Source: a virus. From it: DNA of 20,835 nucleotides. Positions 1 to 9,200 of the stretch are shown piece by piece. The stretch's first letter is position 1, and every line of letters begins with the position of its first letter. The DNA is taken from IMG/VR virus record IMGVR_UViG_3300017773_000193, positions 1-20,835 of that record. One strand, written 5' to 3'. A model generated the notes under the pieces. That model did no database searches, was not told the DNA's origin, and saw only the letters and a list, made by a program, of their open reading frames with translations. The position numbers and the translations under genes were made by a program.

Positions 1-1
1 A

Positions 2-505
2 AAGTTCCTTGGTGCGTATGGTGACCGAACTCCGTTCAACCATGTCGTAACCAATACCGAGAGAAAGAAAATTGCAAGACACCTGTACCTACAAGCAGAA
101 GCAATTAGAATCATCAATGGTAACACCAAGAACTTTAATGACGTTCGTTTGATTGTCTCTGAAGGAGTTTATCAGATGAGAGAACCAGATGTGAATGATG
201 AAGTGATGCAGAAGAAGTCTGATGGTAGATTGGTGTATTACCAAGTAGTAGACCAAGAAGGTAATATTGACTTAGAAAGAACATTTGATGTTGCGGAATA
301 CTGGAAGGATTATGTCAAGTTTGGTAAGTTGTATCTTGACTATGACAACTATAATCCCGATGGGAGTCTTTGTGCATCAATAGGATTAGAGTTTCCAGAG
401 ACCCCCGAATCATTTGATATTAATTTTGCTGGGGATGTGGAAACTTATTATAATAATGAGTTAATGAGTAAGGATGAATTAGTAGAAATTAAAGAAACCG
501 AGTAA
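2..505 (+). CDS. C-terminal part of an unrecognised phage protein (5' truncated)
   Basis: The frame is open from the window edge to TAA at 503-505, giving 167 visible residues; the true start lies upstream, and the ATG at 149 is probably internal because the codons before it read as ordinary protein (for example RKKIARHLYLQAEAIRII). The visible part is mixed charged and aromatic, with a basic helix-like stretch near residues 20-40 and an acidic tail (ETYYNNELMSKDELVEIKETE region). I do not recognise the family. It sits directly before gp25, where T4-like phages often carry baseplate or cell-wall-degrading tail genes, so a virion-associated role is plausible but not shown. No membrane segment or catalytic motif is visible in this part. 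Confidence 0.75.
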   Translation, partial: KFLGAYGDRTPFNHVVTNTERKKIARHLYLQAEAIRIINGNTKNFNDVRLIVSEGVYQMREPDVNDEVMQKKSDGRLVYYQVVDQEGNIDLERTFDVAEYWKDYVKFGKLYLDYDNYNPDGSLCASIGLEFPETPESFDINFAGDVETYYNNELMSKDELVEIKETE

Positions 506-512
506 AAAGGGT

Positions 513-520
513 TATAAATA
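513..520 (+). promoter_or_regulatory. T4-type late promoter, TATAAATA, before gp25
   Basis: An exact TATAAATA octamer lies in the 20-base gap between the upstream stop and gp25. In T4 this -10-like element is read by the phage sigma factor gp55 with gp33 and the sliding clamp, with no -35 box. The expected start point, six to seven bases past the octamer, falls on or next to the gp25 ATG at 526. The promoter may therefore give an almost leaderless gp25 message, or mainly serve gp6 and later genes. Confidence 0.75.
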
Positions 521-525
521 GAAGT

Positions 526-975
526 ATGGCGATACGAAGAGCATTTGCACAAGAAGACAACAACCTACAAACCTCGTCAATATCGAGCAGTCGTACACGA
601 CAGTATACTGATATTGATTTGACACTTGCGATTAAACCTACTAGTGGTGAAGTCTACAAGAAGTCAAATGGTGGTGCGGTTAAACAGGCTGTCAAGACTT
701 TAATCCTTACAAATTTGTTGGAGAAACCATTTCGTCCAGATTTTGGTGGAAACTTAGCAAGTCAGTTGTTTGAGTTGGCAGATGGCGGTAACTCTGGGAT
801 AGTGAAAAGAAATATCAGGGAGAGTATAGAGATTTATGAACCTAGAGCAGAGGTTATATCTATCGATGTATTCCCACAATCAGATAACAATCTTTTAGAT
901 GTAACAATAACATTCAAAGTAGTTAACACAGAAGAAGAGACCACGTTCACTACAACACTTGCAAGGTTAAGATAA
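526..975 (+). CDS. 25: Baseplate wedge subunit, gp25 (GPW/gp25 family)
   Basis: This 149-residue protein matches the gp25-like family (132 residues in T4), the small core piece of the contractile-tail baseplate wedge that joins gp6 and initiates sheath contact. The hallmark is the stretch near residues 56-76, a hydrophobic helix followed by LLEKPFRPDFG, then a Gly/Asn/Leu-rich helix and a beta-strand end with IEIYEPRAEV and VTITFKV. It has about 30 extra residues at the N-terminus. ATG 526 is the only reasonable start, since no in-frame Met follows for a long stretch. AAGGG at 507-511 is too far upstream to be a good ribosome site. The gene ends one base before gp6, as expected for co-expressed wedge components. 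Confidence 0.93.
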   Translation: MAIRRAFAQEDNNLQTSSISSSRTRQYTDIDLTLAIKPTSGEVYKKSNGGAVKQAVKTLILTNLLEKPFRPDFGGNLASQLFELADGGNSGIVKRNIRESIEIYEPRAEVISIDVFPQSDNNLLDVTITFKVVNTEEETTFTTTLARLR

Positions 976-976
976 A

Positions 977-2803
977 ATGGCGACAACAATAAAATCAACC
1001 TCATTAGACTTTGATGCAATCAAGAACAACTTAAAGACGTTCCTTGCACAGAAGGATGAATTTGCGGATTATAACTTCGAGGCGTCTGGTCTGTCAAACA
1101 TTCTGGATGTTCTTGCATATAATACACACTACAATGGATTGACCGCAAACTTTGCTTTGAACGAATCATTCCTTGGGACTGCACAACTTCGTAGTTCGTT
1201 GATTTCTCTTGCCGAAGGTATTGGTTACATTCCAGATAGTATGACATCATCTCAGGCAATTGTCAAGTTATCTTTGAATCTTTCTGGTGTTGTAGATCGT
1301 ACCGCAACTATACAGATTCCTGCTGGATATAAGTTTAACGCAACAGTTGATGAACAAGAGTTTGTTTTTCAGACACAAGAAGACATCAGTGCGGAAGACA
1401 ATGGTTCTGGTTTTTATGAATTTACTGATGCAAGTGGCAGTAAAAATATTAAAATTTTCGAAGGGACAGAGAGGGTTAAGACTTTCTTGGTGCATCGTGC
1501 AGAAGACAATGCAGTTTATATTGTTCCAGATAAGACTATAGATATAGATACTGCGATTGTTCGTGTTTATCAAACAGCATCAGGTTCAGTCTTCACACCA
1601 TACACAAGTATACTGAATGCAAACACCATCAATGAAAACTCTACGTTATACATCCTAAAAGAATCACCCAATGGTTTCTTTGAATTGTCATTTGGTAATG
1701 GTTCCACTTTGGGTAGAGCGCCCAAGACAGGTTCAAAGGTCACCCTAACTTACCTTTCAGTTAGTGGTACAGAATCAAACACTGCGAAAGTGTTTGAACC
1801 ACAATCAGGTGTCAATGTTTCTGGTAGTTCATATGATTTGACGGTATCAACAGTCGCAAAGGCGGTAGGTGGTTCGGAAAAAGAGTCGATGGAATCTATT
1901 CGTCAGACTGCACCATTTCAGTATGCATCTCAGAATCGAATGGTAACCGCTGTAGATTACTCTACCTTGGTATTGAGAAACTTTTCTACACTCATTAAGG
2001 ATATGCAATCCTTTGGTGGTGAGGATGCACTAGAACCAGAATTTGGTACAGTCTTCTTGTCGATTCTATTCAATGCGGATGTCGATGCGGTTACCGAACA
2101 GGTGACAAAAGATGCAATTCAAGACCTTGCAAAACAATTATCGGTTGCATCGTTTAGTCTTAAATTCACTGACCCTATTAAGACTTTTGTTGAGACTAGA
2201 ACATTCTTCCAGTTTAACCCAAACTTGACTACATTGTCAAGGAATACTATTCAAGATACAGTGAACAATACAATCAAAACTTATTTTGATGATAACACTG
2301 GTAAGTTCGGACAGTCCTATAGACGTTCTAATCTATTGTCATTGATTGATGATGTGAGTCCTGCTATTCTATCTTCTCGTTCAGAAACATTTGTTCAGAG
2401 ACGATTCTCACCGATACTGACTGCGATTCAAGATCATACATTAAGATATGCTGTTGAGTTGTCAGTTTTCGATGATGTTAATCACACCATAACATCAAAT
2501 CAATTTACCTTACAGAACAAAACTTGTGTCCTAAGAAACAAACTAAATAGTAATAAATTAGAAGTGTTCAATACCGAAGATAACGAGGTTCTTGTTGACA
2601 ATGTAGGTTCTTATGATGGTGATACTGTGTTTATCGTAGGTCTTCAGGTGGATAACTTTCTTGGTTCAGACACTTTCATCAAGTTAAGTGCAAAACCTGC
2701 CAATGAAAGTGCAATTACTCCATTTAGACAAGACATTCTCGAATTTGATCAGTCTAGTTCGTTCTCACGTATAGTTGAGGTTGAATCTGGAGTGACTAAC
2801 TAA
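977..2803 (+). CDS. 6: Baseplate wedge subunit, gp6 (baseplate J-like)
   Basis: This 608-residue protein is close to T4 gp6 (660 residues), which dimerises to form the inner ring of the baseplate wedges with gp25 and gp53. The N-terminal 40-95 region carries the family signature: ILDVLAYNTHYNGL, an aliphatic helix with NESFLGTAQLRSSL, then GIGYIPDS. Middle residues about 290-330 (GGSEKESMESIRQTAPF and RMVTAVDY) match the baseplate J core found in gp6 and P2 gpJ. The remainder is beta-rich with an Asn-rich segment. ATG 977 follows the gp25 stop by one base, with a weak AAGG at 963-966. The stop TAA overlaps the next ATG by one base (TAATG), suggesting translational coupling. Confidence 0.93.
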   Translation: MATTIKSTSLDFDAIKNNLKTFLAQKDEFADYNFEASGLSNILDVLAYNTHYNGLTANFALNESFLGTAQLRSSLISLAEGIGYIPDSMTSSQAIVKLSLNLSGVVDRTATIQIPAGYKFNATVDEQEFVFQTQEDISAEDNGSGFYEFTDASGSKNIKIFEGTERVKTFLVHRAEDNAVYIVPDKTIDIDTAIVRVYQTASGSVFTPYTSILNANTINENSTLYILKESPNGFFELSFGNGSTLGRAPKTGSKVTLTYLSVSGTESNTAKVFEPQSGVNVSGSSYDLTVSTVAKAVGGSEKESMESIRQTAPFQYASQNRMVTAVDYSTLVLRNFSTLIKDMQSFGGEDALEPEFGTVFLSILFNADVDAVTEQVTKDAIQDLAKQLSVASFSLKFTDPIKTFVETRTFFQFNPNLTTLSRNTIQDTVNNTIKTYFDDNTGKFGQSYRRSNLLSLIDDVSPAILSSRSETFVQRRFSPILTAIQDHTLRYAVELSVFDDVNHTITSNQFTLQNKTCVLRNKLNSNKLEVFNTEDNEVLVDNVGSYDGDTVFIVGLQVDNFLGSDTFIKLSAKPANESAITPFRQDILEFDQSSSFSRIVEVESGVTN

Positions 2804-3816
2804 TGAGTAATAGAAACGATGTCACTTTAACTGATCTCGATCGAAGGGAACTCTCCTTTACTGATCATAAAGTTGAGGATATCCTTCCAGAGTTCTTTAG
2901 AACCGAATATCCTAAACTCATCTCGTTATTGAAAGAATACTATGAGTTTGAAGGGAGTGATGATTCGCCCGCAAAACTCATACATGAATTATTCTATAGT
3001 AGAGACATCACACAAACAGACATAGACCTTCTATCATATATTGAAGATGAACTGTTGTTGGGACAATCCTACTTTGAGGGATTCAAAGACAAACGTGCGG
3101 CTGCGAAATACTCTAATCAGTTATATCGTTCAAAAGGAACTAAGTTCTCTATCGAACAGTTCTTCCGAACCTTCTTTGATGTTGACCCTGATGTCGAATA
3201 TACTAAAAACCAAGTCTTCAGGGTTGGAGAAACTGGTTCTGAAATTGGATTTAACTCACAGAAATATCTGACCAATGATAAATTGTTTCAGACATTTGCA
3301 ATTCTGATTAAAACAGATATATCTCAATCCGAGTGGATAGAACCTTATAAACTATTTGCCCATCCTGCTGGTATGTTTGTGGGTTCGGAAGTTCAGATAA
3401 TGTCGGTCGTAGAAGACACGGTAACTGCACCACAAGTTATCGATGAACCACCACCACCTTTTGCAGTACATTCATCTGCAAGTTTTGGGGATACAGGAGT
3501 TACAGATTTGACTGCTATTGTTGATGACCTATATACTGATTCAGATGGTGTTTATAGTCGAATCAATGCGGAGTTCACCACACTTGAAGACTTCTCTGTA
3601 GAACAGATAACAACAATTGATGAACAGTATTCGTCTCTACGTGAGGCACAGAGTGCGAGTTCACCCACATTTGATGATTCAGATCAGTCAGGAACCACCA
3701 ATGGTATGGACTTGAGTAACGACTTTAGTTTTGAAACACTTGATCAACAGAAACATCAATGGTGGAGTGCGGATTCAGACCAATATGTAAAGAGTTTAAT
3801 ATTAGACAATACCTAA
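2803..3816 (+). CDS. Virion structural protein in the gp7 position (marine T4-like family)
   Basis: This 337-residue protein has a conserved-looking N-terminal domain (about residues 20-205): FFRTEYPKLISLLKEYYEF, a helix with the DITQTDIDLLSYIEDELL motif, KGTKFSIEQFFRTFF and a final AHPAGMFVGSEV. I recall this pattern from uncharacterised structural proteins of cyanophages and other marine T4-like phages. The last 130 residues are acidic, low in complexity and rich in Asp, Ser and Thr, with many DSD and DDS motifs. It starts by a one-base overlap with gp6. In T4 that slot holds gp7 (1,032 residues, wedge), but length and sequence give no direct support for calling it gp7. A baseplate-associated role is likely from context; the biochemical role is unknown. 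Confidence 0.8.
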   Translation: MSNRNDVTLTDLDRRELSFTDHKVEDILPEFFRTEYPKLISLLKEYYEFEGSDDSPAKLIHELFYSRDITQTDIDLLSYIEDELLLGQSYFEGFKDKRAAAKYSNQLYRSKGTKFSIEQFFRTFFDVDPDVEYTKNQVFRVGETGSEIGFNSQKYLTNDKLFQTFAILIKTDISQSEWIEPYKLFAHPAGMFVGSEVQIMSVVEDTVTAPQVIDEPPPPFAVHSSASFGDTGVTDLTAIVDDLYTDSDGVYSRINAEFTTLEDFSVEQITTIDEQYSSLREAQSASSPTFDDSDQSGTTNGMDLSNDFSFETLDQQKHQWWSADSDQYVKSLILDNT

Positions 3817-3830
3817 AAAGTTTAATATTA
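3793..3830 (+). repeat. 12-bp direct repeat flanking the end of the gp7-position gene
   Basis: AGTTTAATATTA occurs at 3793-3804, inside the last codons of the upstream gene, and again at 3819-3830, just past its stop, 26 bases apart. The second copy leads into a seven-codon open frame (ATG 3830 to TAG 3851-3853) that overlaps the late promoter. It looks like a small duplication at the gene end; no function is evident. Confidence 0.6.
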
Positions 3831-3844
3831 TGAAGTATAAACCT

Positions 3845-3852
3845 TATAAATA
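3845..3852 (+). promoter_or_regulatory. T4-type late promoter, TATAAATA, before the 3877 gene
   Basis: An exact TATAAATA lies in the 60-base gap. The flank TAAACC before the T of TTATAAATA is shared with the promoter at 17705-17712. A start point near 3858 would leave a leader of about 18 bases without a strong ribosome site. No -35 box or terminator hairpin is visible in the gap. Confidence 0.8.
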
Positions 3853-3876
3853 GTTAGATAACAAACGGACTATAAA

Positions 3877-4902
3877 ATGTCAAGACAGATACTAAACAGA
3901 GGAACAACAGCGAACGATGGTACAGGTGATACCTTACGTGTTGCTGCCCAAAAAATAAACGAAAACTTTCAAGAAATCTATGCAAACTTTGGGGGAGATA
4001 ACGTTAGCCCAATCGTAACATTGACTGATGTTGGTGCAATTTTTGAAGGTTCTTCTCCCGATGCATACGAGACCAATCTTGTTGCGGCAGAACCTACTGC
4101 GGATAATACAGTAACAATTCCTAATTCATCAGGTACTCTAGTCTTAGACACTACTACTCAGACATTGACTAATAAGACTCTTACTGCACCAGTTCTTTCT
4201 TCGGTTCAAATTGATGACACTTCGGGTGACCATCAGTACATCATCGGAGTAAGTGAACTTGCGGCAGACAGGACTGCGACACTACCCTTACTGGGTGGTA
4301 GTGATACGTTTGTATTTGCAAACCACACCGAGACTTTATCTAACAAAACATTAGTGACACCAGTAATTAAAACCCCAACTCTTGGTGGTGCCGATGGTGG
4401 TGCATCGTTACTTGATAGTGCAAGTAATGAATATCTTACATTTAATAATGTTTCAAGTGCGATTAACCACGTAAATATTTCAAACTCTGCGACAGGTAAC
4501 AACCCATCTATAGATGTGGGAGGTGGGGATACAAATATTGGTCTTGAACTATCTGCTAAAGGCACAGGTGGTATTGAGATTAAGAACAAATTAGTTCTAG
4601 AGAAAGGAACAGATGTTTCTGCGACTGAGGCGGTTGACCTTAATGAACCATTGACAGTATTCAACTCAGGTAGTTTGATTTTACCCACTCTCGCTGATGG
4701 TACAACCCAAGGTGAGATGAAGACTTTCGTGAATATTGCAGCGGGTGAAGCGAGATTAACTACAAGTTCACCATCAAATATTTATGGTGTGGGTGCGAAT
4801 GGTCATGTTTCGTTTAGTCAAGGTGATGGATGTATTCTTGTATGGAACGATACAGCAAGTAAATGGTTTTTCGTATCTAATAACGGAACAACAATAGGAT
4901 AA
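3877..4902 (+). CDS. Short tail fibre / baseplate-attached protein with gp9/gp10-type N-terminus
   Basis: The first 40 residues (NRGTTANDGTGDTLRVAAQ, then KINENFQEIYANFG) match the attachment module at the start of T4 gp9 and gp10, which reads 'DDGTGDYLRKGGIKINENF' in gp10. This module joins trimeric peripheral proteins to the baseplate. The rest of the 341 residues is beta-rich, Thr/Ser/Asn-rich fibre sequence with the common phage-fibre motifs TLTNKTLTAPV (about residues 90-105) and TLSNKTLVTPV (about 150-165). The C-terminus (GDGCILVWNDTASKWFFVSNNG) is a typical fibre cap. It is probably trimeric. ATG 3877 follows its own late promoter. Whether it replaces gp9 or gp10 or is an extra fibre cannot be decided from sequence alone. 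Confidence 0.8.
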   Translation: MSRQILNRGTTANDGTGDTLRVAAQKINENFQEIYANFGGDNVSPIVTLTDVGAIFEGSSPDAYETNLVAAEPTADNTVTIPNSSGTLVLDTTTQTLTNKTLTAPVLSSVQIDDTSGDHQYIIGVSELAADRTATLPLLGGSDTFVFANHTETLSNKTLVTPVIKTPTLGGADGGASLLDSASNEYLTFNNVSSAINHVNISNSATGNNPSIDVGGGDTNIGLELSAKGTGGIEIKNKLVLEKGTDVSATEAVDLNEPLTVFNSGSLILPTLADGTTQGEMKTFVNIAAGEARLTTSSPSNIYGVGANGHVSFSQGDGCILVWNDTASKWFFVSNNGTTIG

Positions 4903-4910
4903 TATAGAAA

Positions 4911-6269
4911 ATGGCGATTATAACAAACCCAATTAAAAAGCAAGTAATCCAAGACCTGAAGGATGATATAGATTCTTCAGGTACGCACTACTATGCGGTA
5001 ATTGGTCGTTCAGAAGATTGGAACGATTCGGACATTGCACCGACACCACTAAACACTGCACGAGAGGAAAGAGACTTCCGTCTTGGAATGCAATCTGCCA
5101 AAAAGATAGTTGACCTTTCGTTTGTTGTTCCTCGTTACAACTGGTCATCTGGTTCAATCTATTCTGCATATGACGATGCACAAGTTGGTTATCCTACTCA
5201 AACTTACTACGTTATGAACGACAACAACCAAGTTTATTTGTGTATCCAACAGGGTAGAAACTCTGCTGGTCAACCACAGGTATCAACTGTGCAACCGACA
5301 GGTGGTACAGAGGGTACTCCATTTGATACTGCGGATGGTTATATCTGGAAGTTCTTGTACTCTATCGGTGCATTGGATGCCACTAAGTTTGTTTCTGCAA
5401 ATTACATTCCTTCTAAACTTGTAACTTTTACTGACTCGGATTCACCTGCTGCTGACATCGAACAACAGGTAGTACAGAACAATGCTATCGTTGGTCAGAT
5501 TGTCGGTTACCACGTTGACTCTGGTGGTGCTGGTTACTCATCATCACCTACCTTAACTATTAGGGGTAATGGAACAAAGGCAAAGGCAGATGCAACAATA
5601 TCTGGTGGACAAGTAGTAGATGTCAAGTTGATTGACAGTTCTGGTTCTTACACAATGGGTTCTGGATATACCTTTGGTGAAGTTCTTGTAACAGGTGGTG
5701 GTTCACCCACGAAACCCGCTAAGATTCGTCCAATCATTGGTAGTGTCCTTGGATTTGGTGCAGACCCAAGAGATGACTTACGTTCTACCGCAATCATGTT
5801 GAACAGTAAACCAGAAGGTGTTGAAGGTAATGACTTCATTATTGGCAATGACTTCCGACAGGTCGGGTTATTGAAGAATCCTTTAGATTCCATTGGTACT
5901 TCGCCATTCACTGCCGACACCGCTTTGTGTCTTAAAAGAATTAACTTCAGTAGTGTGACCCAAGGATTCACCGCTGACAATAGAATTGTAGGTGGTACTA
6001 CAGGTGTTGAGGCGTTTATTGATAAAGTTGACTCTGATGATATATGGTATCACCAAACAACAGAAACTGGTTTTGGTAACTTCCAAGCTGGTGAGTCGAT
6101 CTCAGAAACCAATGGTAATGGTGTCGGTGTACTGAATCCTTCAATCTCACCTTATGTAAATCCAGAGATAGATACCTCTACTGGGGAAGTCCTATATATT
6201 GATAACCGTGCTTCTGTTACCCGTAGTTCAGGTCAGACCGAAGATATTAAACTCGTAATACAAATTTAA
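4911..6269 (+). CDS. 8: Baseplate wedge subunit, gp8
   Basis: This 452-residue protein resembles T4 gp8 (334 residues), a dimeric wedge protein that connects gp7 and gp10. The N-terminal part has YAVIGRSEDW, matching 'FITFGRSEPW' of T4, then PRYNW (T4 'PRRDW'), a YVMNDNNQVYLCIQ strand and DGYIWKFLYSI (T4 'DGYVWEYLFEI'). The C-terminus STGEVLYIDNRASV followed by QTEDIKLVIQ matches T4 'SGEMIYMENR' and 'QTEEINILF'. The extra 120 residues lie mostly in the middle (about 200-400), Gly/Asp-rich and beta-like, with a repeat-like GGAGYSSSPTLTI segment. ATG 4911 is the natural start, eight bases after the preceding stop, without a strong Shine-Dalgarno sequence. Confidence 0.93.
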   Translation: MAIITNPIKKQVIQDLKDDIDSSGTHYYAVIGRSEDWNDSDIAPTPLNTAREERDFRLGMQSAKKIVDLSFVVPRYNWSSGSIYSAYDDAQVGYPTQTYYVMNDNNQVYLCIQQGRNSAGQPQVSTVQPTGGTEGTPFDTADGYIWKFLYSIGALDATKFVSANYIPSKLVTFTDSDSPAADIEQQVVQNNAIVGQIVGYHVDSGGAGYSSSPTLTIRGNGTKAKADATISGGQVVDVKLIDSSGSYTMGSGYTFGEVLVTGGGSPTKPAKIRPIIGSVLGFGADPRDDLRSTAIMLNSKPEGVEGNDFIIGNDFRQVGLLKNPLDSIGTSPFTADTALCLKRINFSSVTQGFTADNRIVGGTTGVEAFIDKVDSDDIWYHQTTETGFGNFQAGESISETNGNGVGVLNPSISPYVNPEIDTSTGEVLYIDNRASVTRSSGQTEDIKLVIQI

Positions 6270-6280
6270 GGTAATAACCG

Positions 6281-9200
6281 ATGCCAAAGCCATTTACATC
6301 AAACGTATTTTCATCGACATACAAGGATGATTTCAAGGATAGTGATAACTATCATCGAATCCTCTTTAATAGTGGTCGTGCATTGCAGGCAAGGGAACTT
6401 ACCCAACTGCAAACAATTATTCAGGAAGAGATCGGTCGTTTTGGTCGAAACATATTCAAGGAAGGTGCCGCAGTAAACCCAGGCGGGCCAACCTGTACGA
6501 ATGATTACGAGTTCATTAAACTAAACGTATTGACACATCCTCTACCAAGTGACCCACAGACACTAGTTGGAACAACTCTTACTGGGCCGAACATCGGTGG
6601 TGGTAGTGGTATTCAGGTACGAGTACTAGAATTTGTTGCTGCAGAAAACAGTGACCCAGCAACTCTTTATGTTCAGTATATCAATACTTCATCGGGGGAT
6701 TCTGGCGAAGAACCTATCCGATTATCTGCTGGTGATGTAATGACCAATACAGGTGCATCAGTCACACTACAAGTTGCCAATGCAGTCGGTACTGATTTAC
6801 CTGTTGGTCGTGGTTGTATGATTGCGAACTCAGAGGGTGACTTCTTTACTCGTGGTCACTTTGTATTTGCAAAGGGTCAGTCAATCATTCTTTCTAAATA
6901 TAATAGATATGCAACTGCGACTGTTGGTTTCAAAGTAACCGAAGACATCGTAACTGTTGCGGATACTGAAGACCTATATGATAACCAAGGGGCGACTCCA
7001 AACTTATCTTCGCCTGGCGGAGATCGTTATCGTATCAAACTCTCGTTGATAAATAAAGCAGACATTACGGAAGACGAAAACTTTGTTTATTATTGTGACG
7101 TAGTAGATGGTGTGGTTGTTGACCAAGTAACTGGTACAGATGATTATAACAAAATTAACGATGTCATGGCAACAAGGACTGAAGAAGAGTCTGGTAATTA
7201 TATTGTTGACCCATTTACTGTAGATTTCGCAGATTCTGGTGATAATTTTATTGCCACTGTATCTACTGGTGTTGCATATGTGAATGGTTATCGTGGTGAT
7301 ACCGAGAAACCTACTCCACTTACAATTGCAAAACCTCGTACATCTCAAATAATTCCGAATGAAGTATCTGGTATCTCATATGGTCAGTACTTCATCTGTA
7401 GTAATCTGAAAGGTCTACTTAATGTAGGGACTTTCGCTACACAAAATCTATCAACAAGTACAGATGACCCAAGTGGTAGTGTGATTGGTACTGCACGAGT
7501 TCGTTTCGTTGAAGAAGATGGTTCAAACTTCCGAGTTTACTTGTTCGACATCAAGATGAACTCTGGTCAGTCTTTGCGTAATGTTAAGACTGTTGGTACT
7601 AACTCAACTAATCGTGCGGTTCTTGTTTTAGAGAATAGTAAGGCAGTAATTAAAGAATCACAAAAAGTTAATTTGATATATCCATTACCTCAGGCACGAC
7701 CCAAGTCACTTACTGACTTCGACTTTGAGGTACAACGTATCGTAACTGGTACCCCAGTAAGTACTTCTTTAACATTGTCTGCATTGACAGTTGCGGGTGA
7801 GACATGGACAAATACTTCTGATTGGATTGTTACTCGTAATGACACTGGTGCGGTGGTTACTGGTGCAGCGTTTACTGCTGTTGGTAGTCAATCGATGACA
7901 GTTTCAAGTCTCCCTAGTGGTCAAGCAGTCACCATATATGCAAGAGTAAACAAAGGTTCTCCTGCAATTAGACAGAAAACTCTTGAACTTGATGCAACTG
8001 TTGCTGCTGCTGTTCAAACTGTTGATGGTGTTAAGTTTGTTGACATGAACGCTTCGGATATCTATGAAGTAGAGTCTATCAAACAAACCGATTCAGATGG
8101 TGTAGACCTTTCTCACTTGTTTACTGTGGACAATGGTCAACGTGCTGGTTTTTATGGAAATGGTCGTTTAGTTCTAGAAACTGATGCAACCGCTCCAACA
8201 GGTAATGTGTTTTGTAGATTCAAACACTTTACTCATGGTACTGGTGACTTCTTTGCTGTTAACTCATATATTGGTCATGTAAACTACGAAGACATCCCAG
8301 ACTTCGAAGTCAATCAACGTACCTCGGTCAATTTAAGAGACGTGATAGATTTTCGTTCTACCCACAATACAAGTGATACCTTTGTTGGAAGTGGTGTGAA
8401 TGAACTACCCCAGAATGGTGATGTATTCCAAGCAGATGTTGAATACTATCTACCTCGTGCAGATAAGATAGTTGTAACCACACAAGGTGAAGTTAAGAAC
8501 CTTGTTGGTGAGGCTGGTTTCGGTTCACAAGTTCCTGATACTCCAGAGAACACTCTTGCACTATTTAACTTAGAACTTAATGCATATGGTCTGGATGATG
8601 AAGATGTTGTGATGACACCGATCAAAGCAAAACGATTCACCATGGCAGACATTTCTGAATTAGAGAAAAGAGTTGACAAACTAGAAGAAGTCACTTCTTT
8701 AAGTTTACTTGAACTAGATACATCTTCTCAATTAGTATTGGATGCGGATGGTTCACCAAGAACTAAGTCTGGTTTCTTTGTAGATAACTTTACAGACCGA
8801 AGTTTCTCGGATGGAGACAACCCAGAATATCGTGCTGCAATTGACCCATCAGAAAAACTATTGAGTGTTGGTACAGAAGAAGATGATGTGGTTTTGGCGT
8901 ATGATTCAGATTTGTCAACCAACACTATAATGAAGGGTGACTCTATCTATCTGAAGTATTCTGAGAAAGAAGGTATAGTTCAGAACCTTGTATCTACTGC
9001 AATGAATGTTAACCCATTCGCAGTTATTACTGGTGAGGGTCATCTAAAGTTATCTCCCGCTAGAGACAATTGGTTTGAAACAAAATACGCTCCTGCAAAC
9101 GTTATTAATCAGACTGCAACCGAAACTCTTGCAGATTTGAATCTTGGTGATCGTGTCGTAAGTACACAAGAACATCGAATGAACAGAAGCGCTCGTTGGA

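Noticed and set aside
3830-3853. Seven-codon open frame before the 3877 gene
   Set aside because: Too short, no ribosome site, and it is formed by the duplicated 12-bp repeat and the late promoter itself.
4233-4688. Reverse-strand open frame of 151 codons
   Set aside because: Fully antisense to the short fibre gene, no ribosome site, Ser/Pro/Leu-rich composition typical of a shadow. All other reverse frames were set aside for the same reason.
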